Positions 52,401-60,927 are shown, counted from the first letter of the stretch. The stretch: DNA of 64,000 nucleotides from Thermoplasmata archaeon (GCA_023140195.1 JAGLME010000015.1:186001-250000), one strand, 5' to 3'. Numbers and translations: made by a program. The notes: generated by a model from the sequence alone, not told the origin.

Positions 52401-52449
52401 TGACTACCTTAAAATACTACAACCACCTTATAATCAGCCTGGTGAAAGT

Positions 52450-52704
52450 GTGCTTTTTGTAACCGTTATGAAGGCTCTTCCAGGCAAGTATGAAGAGGCA
52501 ACCAGACTGTGCCGGCACCCCAAGATTCCGGACGCTGTCGAGGTCAAGATGTTCCTGGGGCTGTTTGGCAAGCCAGATGCAATCGTCATCTTCGAGGCCC
52601 CTGACGCCACCACCGCCGCCGACTTCGCCATGCAGTTCGGGCGCGTCGCGGAATCCTCGACCTCGTTGGCTCTGCCTATTGAAGAGTTCAAATGGACTTG
52701 GTAG
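52450..52704 (+). CDS. Small GYD/DUF3303-like dimeric alpha-beta barrel protein
   Basis: 84 aa from GTG at 52450. LFVTVMKALPGKYEEATRLC, VEVKMFLGLFGKPDAIVIFEAPDATTAADFAMQFGRVAESSTSLALPIEEF is the ferredoxin-like alpha/beta pattern of GYD-type domains, with PDAIVIFEAPD as the diagnostic strand. Function unknown. TTATAATC lies ~20 bp upstream, and GGTGA just before the start. Follows the UspA gene by 49 bp. Confidence 0.7.
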   Translation: MLFVTVMKALPGKYEEATRLCRHPKIPDAVEVKMFLGLFGKPDAIVIFEAPDATTAADFAMQFGRVAESSTSLALPIEEFKWTW

Positions 52705-52718
52705 TCCGATCCAAAGGA

Positions 52719-52889
52719 CTAAGGCTTCTCCTCGCTTTCTTCTTCTGGTGGTTTTTCCGGTGGGGGCGCTGTCTTCTTCTCATCCTTGCGCCTTTGATAC
52801 ATAAGGTACACCAGAAGGGCCATCGAAAACCCTTGTATTATGACGGCAAACACGATTGCCCAAATCACTATGTCAGGTATCTCAGCCAT
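52719..52889 (-). CDS. Small single-pass membrane protein
   Basis: 56 aa. Starts MAEIPDIVIWAIVFAVIIQG: one N-terminal transmembrane helix (about residues 7-31, through FSMALLVYLMY), then a basic QRRKDEKK stop and an acidic, Pro-rich tail (PPPEKPPEEESEEKP). AGGAGA is ~9 nt upstream of the ATG, and the gene follows the pilin-like gene by 24 bp on the same strand, so it belongs with the pilins. Not recognised as a family; could be an assembly or scaffold peptide. Confidence 0.68.
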   Translation of the reverse strand: MAEIPDIVIWAIVFAVIIQGFSMALLVYLMYQRRKDEKKTAPPPEKPPEEESEEKP

Positions 52890-52913
52890 TCCAAGATCTC
52901 CTAATATCCCATC

Positions 52914-53393
52914 TCATCCCGGCAGGTCTATGCTCTTGGTGACTATCATTCCTCCGGTCGTGGCATCCAGTACGTACACCTTGATCACGGATCCCGATGG
53001 AACGTTGCTCACTCTCAAGAAGTCACCGGTGCTCACGTAACTGTCGTCCGCATTATCCGTGTAAACGATGTCGCAAATGTCGGTGCCGCCGGCGAATACC
53101 AGTTCGCCGTCACCGTTCGTCTGGAAGCTGTAGGTGCCTTCACTTGTGTTGAACTCGATTATGATCTCGAGGTCCATCGGCCTGGCCGTAGGTTCGATCT
53201 TGTTGAATATGGCGTCGAACGTGGTATCATCGACTATTTGAAGCTTGACGGATCCCCATCTTGTGCTTCCCCCGATATCCCCTCCGGTCATGCCAAGGAC
53301 CATGACATAAAGAAGTGCGGTCAGGACCACGGTCATCGCGACCATGAGAATCGTAGCTACAACGGGTGAAACTGCCTCTGTCCTCTTCCTCAA
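52914..53393 (-). CDS. Archaeal type IV pilin-like protein
   Basis: 159 aa as read from TTG at 53393. The N-terminus RKRTEAVSPVVATILMVAMTVVLTALLYVMVLG is a class III signal peptide: a charged leader, a cleavage region before VSPVV, and a hydrophobic assembly helix as in haloarchaeal/DUF1628-type pilins. The C-terminal ~110 residues are a beta-rich head. The start is uncertain: the frame extends three codons to a CTG with ideal GGAGGAG spacing, whereas TTG is 14 nt away. Paralogue of the next gene; head domains share the PxPxDLExxI pattern. Confidence 0.82.
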   Translation of the reverse strand: MRKRTEAVSPVVATILMVAMTVVLTALLYVMVLGMTGGDIGGSTRWGSVKLQIVDDTTFDAIFNKIEPTARPMDLEIIIEFNTSEGTYSFQTNGDGELVFAGGTDICDIVYTDNADDSYVSTGDFLRVSNVPSGSVIKVYVLDATTGGMIVTKSIDLPG

Positions 53394-53461
53394 CCTTCTC
53401 AGTCAATCTCCTCCGATTGATGCGAACAAAAAAAAAGAAAAAGGGTGTGGAACTAGTCCAC

Positions 53462-53959
53462 TTAGGCGGATGTTGAGAACGTCGTTGAAGTTATCTGGTC
53501 ACCAGATGATGTCCAGATCATCTTCAGTGTGTAGTCCGAATTGGGGTACAGATTGGTCATTTTCAGCTGATCGCCGATGTTGACCTTCTGGTTGTCTGCT
53601 AGGTCCGAGTATGTTAGAGTTCCGACATCCACACCGTCGGCATGGGTCAGAAGTCCGTCGTTGTTGCCGTTGAAGGAGTATTTGCCCTCATCCGTGCCAT
53701 TCCTGATCAGAAGGAGCTCCAGATCTACTGGCTTCGGCTCAGGATTTACCTTTCCGAAGTCGATGTTATACGCGGAGTTGCTGATCGGGGTCTTAGCTCC
53801 CCATGTCCCTGTCGGGATAACGGAGCCAGTCGGGGCAAGCCCGATGACCATGATGTACAACACGGCCGCCAATACCACGGTGATTGCGACCATCAAAATG
53901 GTAGCAATAACCGGAGACACACCTTCCTCATCCTTTCGGATGAAAGACTTTCGTTTCAT
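53462..53959 (-). CDS. Archaeal type IV pilin-like protein
   Basis: 165 aa. FIRKDEEGVSPVIATILMVAITVVLAAVLYIMVIGL: the prepilin peptidase site is before VSPVI (EEG/VSP), followed by the conserved hydrophobic helix. The head contains KVNPEPKPVDLELLLIRNGTDEGKYSF, similar to the 53393 protein. GGAGTGA lies ~9 nt before the ATG, and a strong minus-strand BRE/TATA AAAACCTTTATAT is at about 54012-54024. A hairpin ATCTGG-ATTTCG-CCAGAT (around 54051-54068) lies between this promoter and the upstream KaiC-like gene. Confidence 0.85.
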   Translation of the reverse strand: MKRKSFIRKDEEGVSPVIATILMVAITVVLAAVLYIMVIGLAPTGSVIPTGTWGAKTPISNSAYNIDFGKVNPEPKPVDLELLLIRNGTDEGKYSFNGNNDGLLTHADGVDVGTLTYSDLADNQKVNIGDQLKMTNLYPNSDYTLKMIWTSSGDQITSTTFSTSA

Positions 53960-54101
53960 GTGTTATGTCACTCCTGTAGGTTTTCCTACGAGGATAGTTT
54001 ATCTCCCAGGCAATATAAAGGTTTTGGTCAGAGCATCCATTCCTGATTACTATCTGGCGAAATCCAGATGCTTCAATTCGAGAACCAGGCATGATTCTGG
54101 G

Positions 54102-54833
54102 CTATAATGGCGTTATTCCTTCCTTGGTGATGGTGTAGGGGTGGATCCAGGTCTTCTCAGGGTGATTCCTGACCTTCCTGATCAGCAGGTTCCTCTTGAA
54201 CTCGTCGTCCACCCTCTGGCGCTCCAGTTCGATGATTACGTCCACTATCTCCTCCACGCCGCTCTCGGTCCTGGTGTCGTGCACGTCCGTCAGCATGGTC
54301 AGCAACGCAATGCTCCTGTTGTGCTGGATGTGCGCCTTGATCGTCCTGAGGGCCGAGAGAACGTTCCTGTCTGCGTAATACTCCAAGAAGAAGTCCAGGG
54401 AATCTATTACGATTCTGAATGGTGGCTTCAGCCTTGACACCTCATAAGTGAGCGAGGTCAGTAGGTTCACGCTCCTCCTCATCTCCCCCTCTTCGGTCTC
54501 ATACCTCTTGATGTCCTTGGTCTTGAGTCCTTCCTGCCTGTATTTACTGATCTCGAGTTCCCTTGCCAGTACCTGTTCGTAATACTGCTCTCCGATGTTC
54601 ACTATTTGCATTTCCGATTTCCAGCCGAAATGCTCCAGCGTGGATGTGACATCCTCGTCCCTCTCGGTGGTGGTGAAATAAACGACGCTCTCCTTGCCAG
54701 AGGCGGTACTGGCGAACTGCTTTGCGAACAGTTCTGTGCCGGCTCCCGGTGAGCCCGTGACCAATATCACCAGCCCATCTGGTAGCCCCTCCATCAGCGA
54801 TTTGTCAAGAGCTGGTATCCCTATTGACGTCAT
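54102..54833 (-). CDS. KaiC/RAD55-like protein with degenerate Walker A
   Basis: 243 aa from the ATG at 54833, which has GGAGGTG 5 nt upstream. RecA-like fold: IPALDKSLMEGLPDGLVILVTGSPGAGTELFAKQFA. The P-loop reads GSPGAGTE, replacing the catalytic Lys-Ser/Thr of GxxGxGK(S/T). FRIVIDSLDFFLEYY is a Walker B-like strand, and IALLTMLTDVHDTRTESGVEEIVDVIIELERQ is family-like. Probably a non-hydrolysing or altered nucleotide-binding paralogue. Third gene of a three-gene operon with the genes at 55404 and 56169. Confidence 0.78.
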   Translation of the reverse strand: MTSIGIPALDKSLMEGLPDGLVILVTGSPGAGTELFAKQFASTASGKESVVYFTTTERDEDVTSTLEHFGWKSEMQIVNIGEQYYEQVLARELEISKYRQEGLKTKDIKRYETEEGEMRRSVNLLTSLTYEVSRLKPPFRIVIDSLDFFLEYYADRNVLSALRTIKAHIQHNRSIALLTMLTDVHDTRTESGVEEIVDVIIELERQRVDDEFKRNLLIRKVRNHPEKTWIHPYTITKEGITPL

Positions 54834-54834
54834 A

Positions 54835-55404
54835 TCACACCTCCGCTGCCGAGATAGTCTCATCACACACCAGGTTCAAGATGTTCCTTATCTCATCCGA
54901 TTCGTACTCTTCCATGGAGAACACCAGGGTATAGGACTTCTTGGCCCTCAGGTTGTTGACCAGTGTGTGGAAGAACTCTGACAGCATCTTGGTGCTGTTG
55001 TGAATGGCCATGGAGTTGATGGAATCCAGTATCACCAGGTTGTTGCGGCCCTTGGTCTTTCTGATCAAATACTCGACCTTTAGCATCACGTTCTCCAGCA
55101 TCGTCGGACTTTCCACATATATGGCGTGGCCGTGTTTGGTGGACTCTCCCATCATGAACTGGGAGACAGAGTCGACGAAGTAGATGTGTTCCAGGTCTAT
55201 CTCCAGCACCTCGAGCGCGTTTATTATCGACGACGCCGGTATGGTGGATGTGACGTATATCGAGTCCAGGTTCTTGTTTGGTGCGAAGGAATCGAGTATA
55301 CCTCTGATGGTATCGAAGTAATTGTCCGCTCTGATCCTCAGGGCTATGGCCGATGATTCCGGAAGGCTCTCCAGTCTCTGTGCAACTCTCACTGAAAGAC
55401 TCAA
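54835..55404 (-). CDS. RecA/KaiC-like protein without P-loop (DUF7504/DUF835-like)
   Basis: 189 aa from TTG at 55404, directly after the previous stop. The alpha/beta RecA-like topology is visible: SAIALRIRADNYFDTIRGILDSFA, NLDSIYVTSTIPASSIINALEVLEIDLEHIYFVDSVS, NNLVILDSINSMAIHNSTKMLSEFFHTLVNNLRAKKSYTLVFSME. The ILDSIN segment sits where Walker B would be, but there is no Walker A. A GTG four codons in is an alternative start. Its position between two KaiC-like genes suggests a ring or regulatory partner. Confidence 0.65.
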   Translation of the reverse strand: MSLSVRVAQRLESLPESSAIALRIRADNYFDTIRGILDSFAPNKNLDSIYVTSTIPASSIINALEVLEIDLEHIYFVDSVSQFMMGESTKHGHAIYVESPTMLENVMLKVEYLIRKTKGRNNLVILDSINSMAIHNSTKMLSEFFHTLVNNLRAKKSYTLVFSMEEYESDEIRNILNLVCDETISAAEV

Positions 55405-56169
55405 TTAACCACCAGCCACACTTCCACCTTTCAGCAGCGGTACCAAGAGCACGCCGCAATGGGTCAGGTCCAGCACGTACTTAGCTCTGGAATGCATCGT
55501 TCCCCTCATCTTGACCACCTGTAGCGTTCTCAGAAGGTCGCCTCTCCTCTCCAGGTTCCCCATGAATATGATGCCGTCAGCGATCGCCTCTTCGACCCCG
55601 AAAAGGGAATATCGCTCCTCAGCCGGAGATATCTCCGAAACCAGCAGGCTCGTGCAGCCCTTGGATGACAACACGGCCCCAAGCCTCAATATGAACTCCC
55701 TGATCTTCTCCTGGGTACGAAGTCGGTAGCAGACCGATGTAATGGAATCTATCACCAATCTGGAGGTCTGGAGCTCGGTGACTATGTCGCTTATCGCGTC
55801 CACCAGAACGTCCACCTCCTCCATATCGAACTCGAGCTGTTCCAGGCCCAGCTGGGAATAGATGACTGGCATGTCCAGAAAGACGAGCTTCCCTTCCCTG
55901 ATCAACTTCTCATCGAAGAAATCGTACGGGATGATGTTGTTCATGAGCTTCTCGCAGCTCTCGGTGACCGAGATGAAAAGGCAGTTCTCACCCTCCAAAG
56001 CTCCGTGGACAAGGAACTCCATCGAAAGCGTGGTCTTGCCCGTTCCGACGCTTCCTGTGACGAGTACGGTGTTCCCACGGGGTATGCCGCCATCGACTAT
56101 GCTGTCCAAGGCGTCTATGCCCGTTACGCATCGGTCCCGCTTTCTCTCTCCGGTGATGTCATCCGGCAT
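55405..56169 (-). CDS. KaiC/RAD55-like RecA-fold ATPase
   Basis: 254 aa. TGIDALDSIVDGGIPRGNTVLVTGSVGTGKTTLSMEFLVHGALEGENCLFISVTES carries a canonical Walker A (GSVGTGKTT, residues ~39-47); SRLVIDSITSVCYRLR is Walker B; ADGIIFMGNLERRGDLLRTLQVVKMRGTMHS is the KaiC-family end. It is the only intact ATPase of the three-gene operon. A TATA-like CATATAAG lies ~30 bp upstream on the minus strand. Role unknown; pilin genes lie downstream, and archaellum/pilus systems use a KaiC-like protein (FlaH). Confidence 0.85.
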   Translation of the reverse strand: MPDDITGERKRDRCVTGIDALDSIVDGGIPRGNTVLVTGSVGTGKTTLSMEFLVHGALEGENCLFISVTESCEKLMNNIIPYDFFDEKLIREGKLVFLDMPVIYSQLGLEQLEFDMEEVDVLVDAISDIVTELQTSRLVIDSITSVCYRLRTQEKIREFILRLGAVLSSKGCTSLLVSEISPAEERYSLFGVEEAIADGIIFMGNLERRGDLLRTLQVVKMRGTMHSRAKYVLDLTHCGVLLVPLLKGGSVAGG

Positions 56170-56556
56170 CTCAACCCCCTATGACAACCGTTCTTATATG
56201 AGTTTTCTTTCCCATTGTGAATGTCTTGAAGTGGTTTTGACCTGAAGGAGGGCTGGCGAGAGGGTGGGATCCGATGGAAATCTATCAGATTCACGCTTCT
56301 TATTGATTGCTTTTCTGGGAACGCGACCGACTAATATGTTCATAGGTTCTCAAGCTCAGCATATGATAGGACTTCCTTCTTGTCCACTGGTCCATTGTGG
56401 TGCTTCATTGCGACAAACAGTCGAACGTTCAGATATTTCCTACAATAGTGTATCTGAGGAATTCCTTCGGAACATTATTATATCAAAACACTCATTGCGT
56501 TTTGCCCAAATAGATTTTCGGAACTTGGGGCGGAGGGAAAAAACGGAGGAGATGAA
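56170..56556. other. 387-bp divergent spacer
   Basis: Between the KaiC-like operon and the DNRLRE-like gene. It holds the minus-strand TATA near 56192, and a plus-strand TATA-like ATTATTATATC (~56471-56481) followed by a GGAGGAGA Shine-Dalgarno just before 56557. An open frame of 98 codons (56264-56560) does not look like protein. Nothing else recognised; the middle ~200 bp are A/T-richer than the surroundings. Confidence 0.4.
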
Positions 56557-57951
56557 ATGAAAGAATATAGGAAGAGAGCAATTGCTTTGGCAATTGTTGT
56601 GAGCTTTGTACTGCCAGCAACACTTATGTTGTTGCCAAGAAACGCGGAAGCCCAACCGATTGTACTGCAACCGAGCATAATGGATACAATGATAGACCAG
56701 GCCGACCCAGACACTACTCGCGGTCAAAACACTTGGATAGGTCCTATTTCGTGGCCAAATGAGAACTCAAGAATGCTAATAAAGTTTGACCTTACAGGGG
56801 TCACCATTCCAGCCGGGGATGAGGTCACCACTGCTACGTTGGATCTGTCCCTGGCGGCTGTGTCAGACAATGGATTTGACCATCCAAAGGACGTAGATGT
56901 ATACCGTGTGAGGACGTATTGGGGCGAGCATTCAGCCACATGGCATAAAGAACCGGACTATGCGTCAGAACGAACATCCAGCAGCACCACTCATTCTTGG
57001 GACGTGACGAACGTTGTCAAGGAGTGGCTGTCCGGAGAGTATGACAACTATGGCATGATGCTTCGTTTCAGATACGAAGATGGAGACCCGGACGGCGATC
57101 ACCTGGGCTACGCGTATGTATCCAGGGAATGGCCTATGCCACCACCACCCACATGGGAACGACCAAAACTGACCATCAATCACGCAGAAATCGCTGACTT
57201 CGTAGACATCGAGCTTGTTGAACCACAGGATGGCTATACCATCTCTGAGGATTGTGGATGTCCGGTGCTGAGGTCGACGCTGGAATACGACGGGACGCTC
57301 AACTTCGTCCAGTACGAGATTGTGGGCACAGGACTAACAGAGACTATTCCTGCATACTACGACTTCCACACGGATTTGTGGGTTGCTTCTCTCGATTGCT
57401 CCAAACTAAGGAACATTGGACCAGTGGGGTATACAGTGACAGCAAGAGCTGAGGTCGCCGGGATTCCCCAGGACACAGATCAGATAACTCTCTACGTTGA
57501 GAACACATTCCATCTACCAAGAATGGCGTACATCTATTACTATTCCGTGGTACCAGATCCAAATTACAACAATTTCCATGACCCACCAGGCAATGTCTAT
57601 GCTGAGTTCGAAGAATTCGATGGCCAGTATGAAATATTCAGGGTCGACATAGAGACTTCAGAACTCAACTTCCCAGGCGGTATGACCATGCCCAATACAC
57701 CCGTGGCAATTGTCGTGGCCGTGCCCGAAAACTGGATAATCGCAACGGATCTCTATAACCGAAAGATAACGAATCTCCCTGAGGCAGTTGTCACAGGTCC
57801 CGGTATTGTACCGACCTTCATACCCTACGAACCTCCGCCGGGATATACGGCGTATGAGATCACAGACTTCTTAATGCCGTATTTTACACCGCTGTACACA
57901 GACGTGACCTACCAACTCTGGTTCAAGGTCCAGAATCCATGGTATGGGTGA
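56557..57951 (+). CDS. Secreted DNRLRE-domain protein
   Basis: 464 aa. Signal peptide KRAIALAIVVSFVLPATLMLLPRNAEA. Residues ~35-205 resemble a DNRLRE/disaggregatase-related carbohydrate-binding domain: TMIDQADPDTTRGQNTWIG, SRMLIKFDLTGVTIPAGDEVTTATLDLSL, WKEPDY-like HATWHKEP, WDVTNVVKEWLSG, GMMLRF. The rest is beta-rich (Ig-like ~215-310, then an unrecognised domain) without a membrane anchor. Very strong GGAGGAGA Shine-Dalgarno. Probably a surface or released polysaccharide-binding protein. Confidence 0.75.
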   Translation: MKEYRKRAIALAIVVSFVLPATLMLLPRNAEAQPIVLQPSIMDTMIDQADPDTTRGQNTWIGPISWPNENSRMLIKFDLTGVTIPAGDEVTTATLDLSLAAVSDNGFDHPKDVDVYRVRTYWGEHSATWHKEPDYASERTSSSTTHSWDVTNVVKEWLSGEYDNYGMMLRFRYEDGDPDGDHLGYAYVSREWPMPPPPTWERPKLTINHAEIADFVDIELVEPQDGYTISEDCGCPVLRSTLEYDGTLNFVQYEIVGTGLTETIPAYYDFHTDLWVASLDCSKLRNIGPVGYTVTARAEVAGIPQDTDQITLYVENTFHLPRMAYIYYYSVVPDPNYNNFHDPPGNVYAEFEEFDGQYEIFRVDIETSELNFPGGMTMPNTPVAIVVAVPENWIIATDLYNRKITNLPEAVVTGPGIVPTFIPYEPPPGYTAYEITDFLMPYFTPLYTDVTYQLWFKVQNPWYG

Positions 57952-57952
57952 G

Positions 57953-57980
57953 ATTCCCACCCTCTTTTTCCTTTTTCTTA
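57953..57980 (+). terminator. T-rich terminator
   Basis: After the stop at 57949-57951 the sequence reads CCACCCTCTTTTTCCTTTTTCTT, two T5 runs typical of archaeal oligo-U termination. No strong hairpin is required in archaea. Confidence 0.55.
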
Positions 57981-58062
57981 GCGTAGGAAATCGAAGTTCT
58001 CTTAATCATCATTGCTCCCAAATCGATACGTTTTTATGTGGAGTCTATGCTTTTCTTTCCCC

Positions 58063-59361
58063 ATGCCAGATAAACCCGTGCTCCAGGTAGCACTGGACCT
58101 GATGCACCTGAAACGTGTAATCAAGATAGCCGAAGAGGCCGTCGAGGGCGGAGTGGATTGGCTCGAGGCCGGCACACCCCTCATCAAGAGCGAGGGCATG
58201 GACTCGGTCCGGGAGTTGAAGAAGAGGTTTCCGGAGAACAAGATAGTCGCAGACATGAAGACCATGGACACGGGAACTTACGAGGTCGAGATCGCTTCGA
58301 AGGCCGGGGCCGATATCGTCATAGTAATGGCCCAGGCGGACGACAGTACGATCAAGGAGTCCGTCAAAGCTGGCAGGAGATACGGCTCTGAGATCATGGC
58401 TGACCTGATCGGCGTGGAGAGGAAGGCGGAACGAGCGGAGCAGGTCCAGGAGCACGGAGTGGATTATCTGTGCGTTCACGTGAGCATCGACGAGCAGATG
58501 GTTGGAAAGGACCATCTCACCGAACTTAGGGAAGTCGCCAAAGTCGCGAATATACCCATTGCCGTGGCTGGAGGATTGAACTCGGAGACCGCGGTGCCAG
58601 CTCTCGAAGCGGGCGCCTCCATCATAATTGTGGGTGGAGCCATAACCAAGGCGGCGAAGGTGGCCGAGGCAACCCAATCGATACGAAAGGCCATGGATCA
58701 GGGCAAGGCCGTTAAGACCGAGCTGTACAAGAAGTACAAGGAGGACGAGCTTCACGAGGTGTTCTCGAAGGTGTCAACTCCTAACATCGCCGACGCAATG
58801 CAGAAGAGGGGGACCATGTTCGGTATCCTGCCCCGGATCAACCACGGGACCAAGATGGTCGGGCGTGCCCTTACGGTCAAGACCGCCAACGGTGACTGGG
58901 CGAAACCTGTAGAAGCAATCGAACACGCCAAGGAAGGTGATGTGATCGTCGTGGACGTCGGGGGAGGGAACATAGCCATCTGGGGGGAACTGGCATCCTG
59001 GAGTTGCAAGCAGAAAGGCGTCGCGGGCGTGGTCATTGATGGGGCCGCGAGAGACATTGATGAGATACTGAACATCGATTTCCCGGTATTCTCCAGGCAC
59101 ATCGTTCCTAGGGCTGGGGAACCAAAGGGACATGGCGAGATCGGATGCGAGATCGAGGTCGGAGGCCAGCTGGTCCGGAATGGTGACTGGATAGTCGGGG
59201 ACGAGAGCGGCGTGATAGTCGTTGCCCAAGAAGAAGCGGTGGAGATGGCCAACCGTGCCCTGGATGTTTTTGAGAGGGAGAACCGGATTAGAGAAGAGAT
59301 CAAGAGGGGAAAGACGCTCTCGGACGTTCTCGAGCTCGAGAAGTGGGAGACCGTGGACTGA
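58063..59361 (+). CDS. 3-hexulose-6-phosphate synthase fused to RraA-like domain
   Basis: 432 aa from the ATG at 58063. Residues ~1-210 are HPS of the OMP-decarboxylase fold: VLQVALDLMHLKRVIKIAEEA, VDWLEAGTPLIKSEGM, IVADMKTMDTGTYEVEIASKAGADIVIVM, IPIAVAGGLNSETAVPALEAGASIIIVGGAIT. It condenses formaldehyde with ribulose-5-P, or runs in reverse to make ribulose-5-P. Residues ~235-415 are RraA-like (TPNIADAMQKRGTMFGIL, GDVIVVDVGGGNIAIWGELASWSCKQKGVAGVVIDGAARD, GDWIVGDESGVIVV). The fusion is known in archaea; the RraA half may be an aldolase or regulator. CGTTTTTATG lies ~28 bp upstream, giving a leaderless transcript. Confidence 0.9.
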   Translation: MPDKPVLQVALDLMHLKRVIKIAEEAVEGGVDWLEAGTPLIKSEGMDSVRELKKRFPENKIVADMKTMDTGTYEVEIASKAGADIVIVMAQADDSTIKESVKAGRRYGSEIMADLIGVERKAERAEQVQEHGVDYLCVHVSIDEQMVGKDHLTELREVAKVANIPIAVAGGLNSETAVPALEAGASIIIVGGAITKAAKVAEATQSIRKAMDQGKAVKTELYKKYKEDELHEVFSKVSTPNIADAMQKRGTMFGILPRINHGTKMVGRALTVKTANGDWAKPVEAIEHAKEGDVIVVDVGGGNIAIWGELASWSCKQKGVAGVVIDGAARDIDEILNIDFPVFSRHIVPRAGEPKGHGEIGCEIEVGGQLVRNGDWIVGDESGVIVVAQEEAVEMANRALDVFERENRIREEIKRGKTLSDVLELEKWETVD

Positions 59362-59367
59362 GCGTTC

Positions 59368-60033
59368 TCAGTACAAGTACAACATCACGAAAAGAGCGAC
59401 AGCGGCGGCCACTAGCGATATGTAGACGCCCATGTTCCATCTGTAGATCTTGGAGCCATCCAGCGGTGGGAAAGGTATCAGGTTGAACCCACCAAGGACC
59501 ACGTTTATCCAGGCCAGTATGAAGAATATCCCTCCGAGTTCGAAGACACCAGGGAAGACCTGGATATCAAGGGGAGTCGTTACGAAGTACAGTGCTGAGA
59601 AGGTAGCTCCAAGCGTGAGATTGGTCGCTGGCCCAGCAGCGCTTATCTTGCCGTTCTGCTCCGGGGTTATGCGTCCTCCGATTATCACGGCGCCTGGTGC
59701 TGCGAATATGATTCCCACTGCAGATGTCGCCAAAGCGAAGACCAGTCCCAAGAGACTGTAATTGAACTCGGCCCAACACCCGTACTTCTGAGCCAGGAAC
59801 TTGTGGGCCATCTCGTGGAAGAAGAACGCGGTCAATACCGCCAGGAACGATATGATGAAGTAATAGGCGAAGGTCATGTCGCCGATGGCGGCAGGAAGTC
59901 CGTCCAGTCCTCCGGAAAACAGTATGGTGAACGCCAGTGTCAGTACGAGAACCGATATCGCAATCTCTTTCAGTTCTCTGCCGCTAAAACGAAAACCCCT
60001 GGCCTCTGGGTAATTGAAGGGAGGGTACGACAC
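59368..60033 (-). CDS. Site-2 protease-like membrane metallopeptidase (M50)
   Basis: 221 aa from GTG at 60033. Zinc motif FFFHEMAHKFLAQKYG (HExxH in a membrane helix, ~72-87) and NLIPFPPLDGSKIYRW (NxxPxxxLDG, ~182-197) with about five transmembrane helices. There is no PDZ or CBS domain, so it is the minimal archaeal form. Cuts transmembrane substrates in regulated proteolysis; target unknown. TATA GAAATAAATACC lies ~25 bp upstream on the minus strand. Convergent with the HPS-RraA gene, 6 bp apart. Confidence 0.88.
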   Translation of the reverse strand: MSYPPFNYPEARGFRFSGRELKEIAISVLVLTLAFTILFSGGLDGLPAAIGDMTFAYYFIISFLAVLTAFFFHEMAHKFLAQKYGCWAEFNYSLLGLVFALATSAVGIIFAAPGAVIIGGRITPEQNGKISAAGPATNLTLGATFSALYFVTTPLDIQVFPGVFELGGIFFILAWINVVLGGFNLIPFPPLDGSKIYRWNMGVYISLVAAAVALFVMLYLY

Positions 60034-60063
60034 AATTCTTCTATTCTGCCTCGGTATTTATTT

Positions 60064-60927
60064 CTATGCTTCTTCGAACCGGGCTCCGCAGTTGTAGCAG
60101 AAATGCGCATTCTTCATCACCTCAGCATTGCACAGGGGGCAGACCATTACAATCTCCTGGGGCTCTGGCACCTCTTCAAGTGCCGTTTCCTCGATGGGTC
60201 CATTCTCGAGCTCCGCAAGGTCGGAGTCCAACTCTTCCCAGAAAACGTCAACGTAATCTTCGATCTCCTCGAGTTCAGAATCTTCGGCCTCAATAAGCAC
60301 CCTGGACAGCTCCTCCTGGAAGTCCTTGGGCATCTCCCTGAATGCCGCGTCCCAGCATATCTTCTCGCTTATCTTCCCCATGAGCGGATCCAACTCGCTC
60401 TCGGGTTCACCCTCGGGAACATCCAGTCTGATCCTCGTGAAGTGGCCGCATATCTCGCATTCGTCTGAGAGGGCGTCGATCATGCTCTTGCAGATGGGAC
60501 ATTCCATCTCTTCGATGACCCGCACTTCATGGTCTGTATCCAGCACATCCATGAGCATGATCCGCCTGGCGATCACATGATGCAAGCCATTCGTCCTCTG
60601 GGGTTCAGTCAGTGCCATTCCGACCAGGGATGCAAAATCCTCCACACCCTCGTCATACAGGTCCTCAGCAGTTTCCTCTGACAGGCCCGGGACCATCATG
60701 AAATGGTGAATGGCCTCCCTCTTCTCGTGACTCCTTTCGGGTTTGGACGTGTCCTCCCTGGATGACCCGCAAGAATAACAAACGATGGAATAAGCATGCA
60801 ATGGGTCCCCGCACTCTCTACACTGGACCTTCCCCTCGACCAGGATGGTGCCGCAGATATCACAGCACCCGCTGGCGCCTGCGTGCGATCCGCAGACGCC
60901 ACACATGGACAAAGCTGCCTGGCTCAT
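60064..60927 (-). CDS. Multi-zinc-ribbon protein
   Basis: 287 aa. CxxC pairs are distributed as ribbons: CGVCG/CDICG (residues ~9-25), CRECG/CYSCG (~36-54), CPICK/CEICG (~143-160) and CPLCN/CYNCG (~264-282). Between them, FMMVPGLSEETAEDLYDEGVEDFASLVGMAL (~76-107) looks like a helix-hairpin-helix of the kind found in DNA-binding or scaffold proteins, and a long acidic helical stretch (~185-260) follows. No catalytic motif. It may be a nucleic-acid or ribosome-associated scaffold; function unknown. Confidence 0.65.
   Translation of the reverse strand: MSQAALSMCGVCGSHAGASGCCDICGTILVEGKVQCRECGDPLHAYSIVCYSCGSSREDTSKPERSHEKREAIHHFMMVPGLSEETAEDLYDEGVEDFASLVGMALTEPQRTNGLHHVIARRIMLMDVLDTDHEVRVIEEMECPICKSMIDALSDECEICGHFTRIRLDVPEGEPESELDPLMGKISEKICWDAAFREMPKDFQEELSRVLIEAEDSELEEIEDYVDVFWEELDSDLAELENGPIEETALEEVPEPQEIVMVCPLCNAEVMKNAHFCYNCGARFEEA

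Noticed and set aside
52397-52449. A second C/D box RNA starting at GTGATGA (52397)
   Set aside because: No D' or D box (CTGA) at suitable distance and no closing stem; it is the end of the UspA gene.
56264-56560. 98-codon plus-strand frame in the KaiC/DNRLRE spacer
   Set aside because: Not protein-like, overlaps the next gene's Shine-Dalgarno and start, and no promoter fits.
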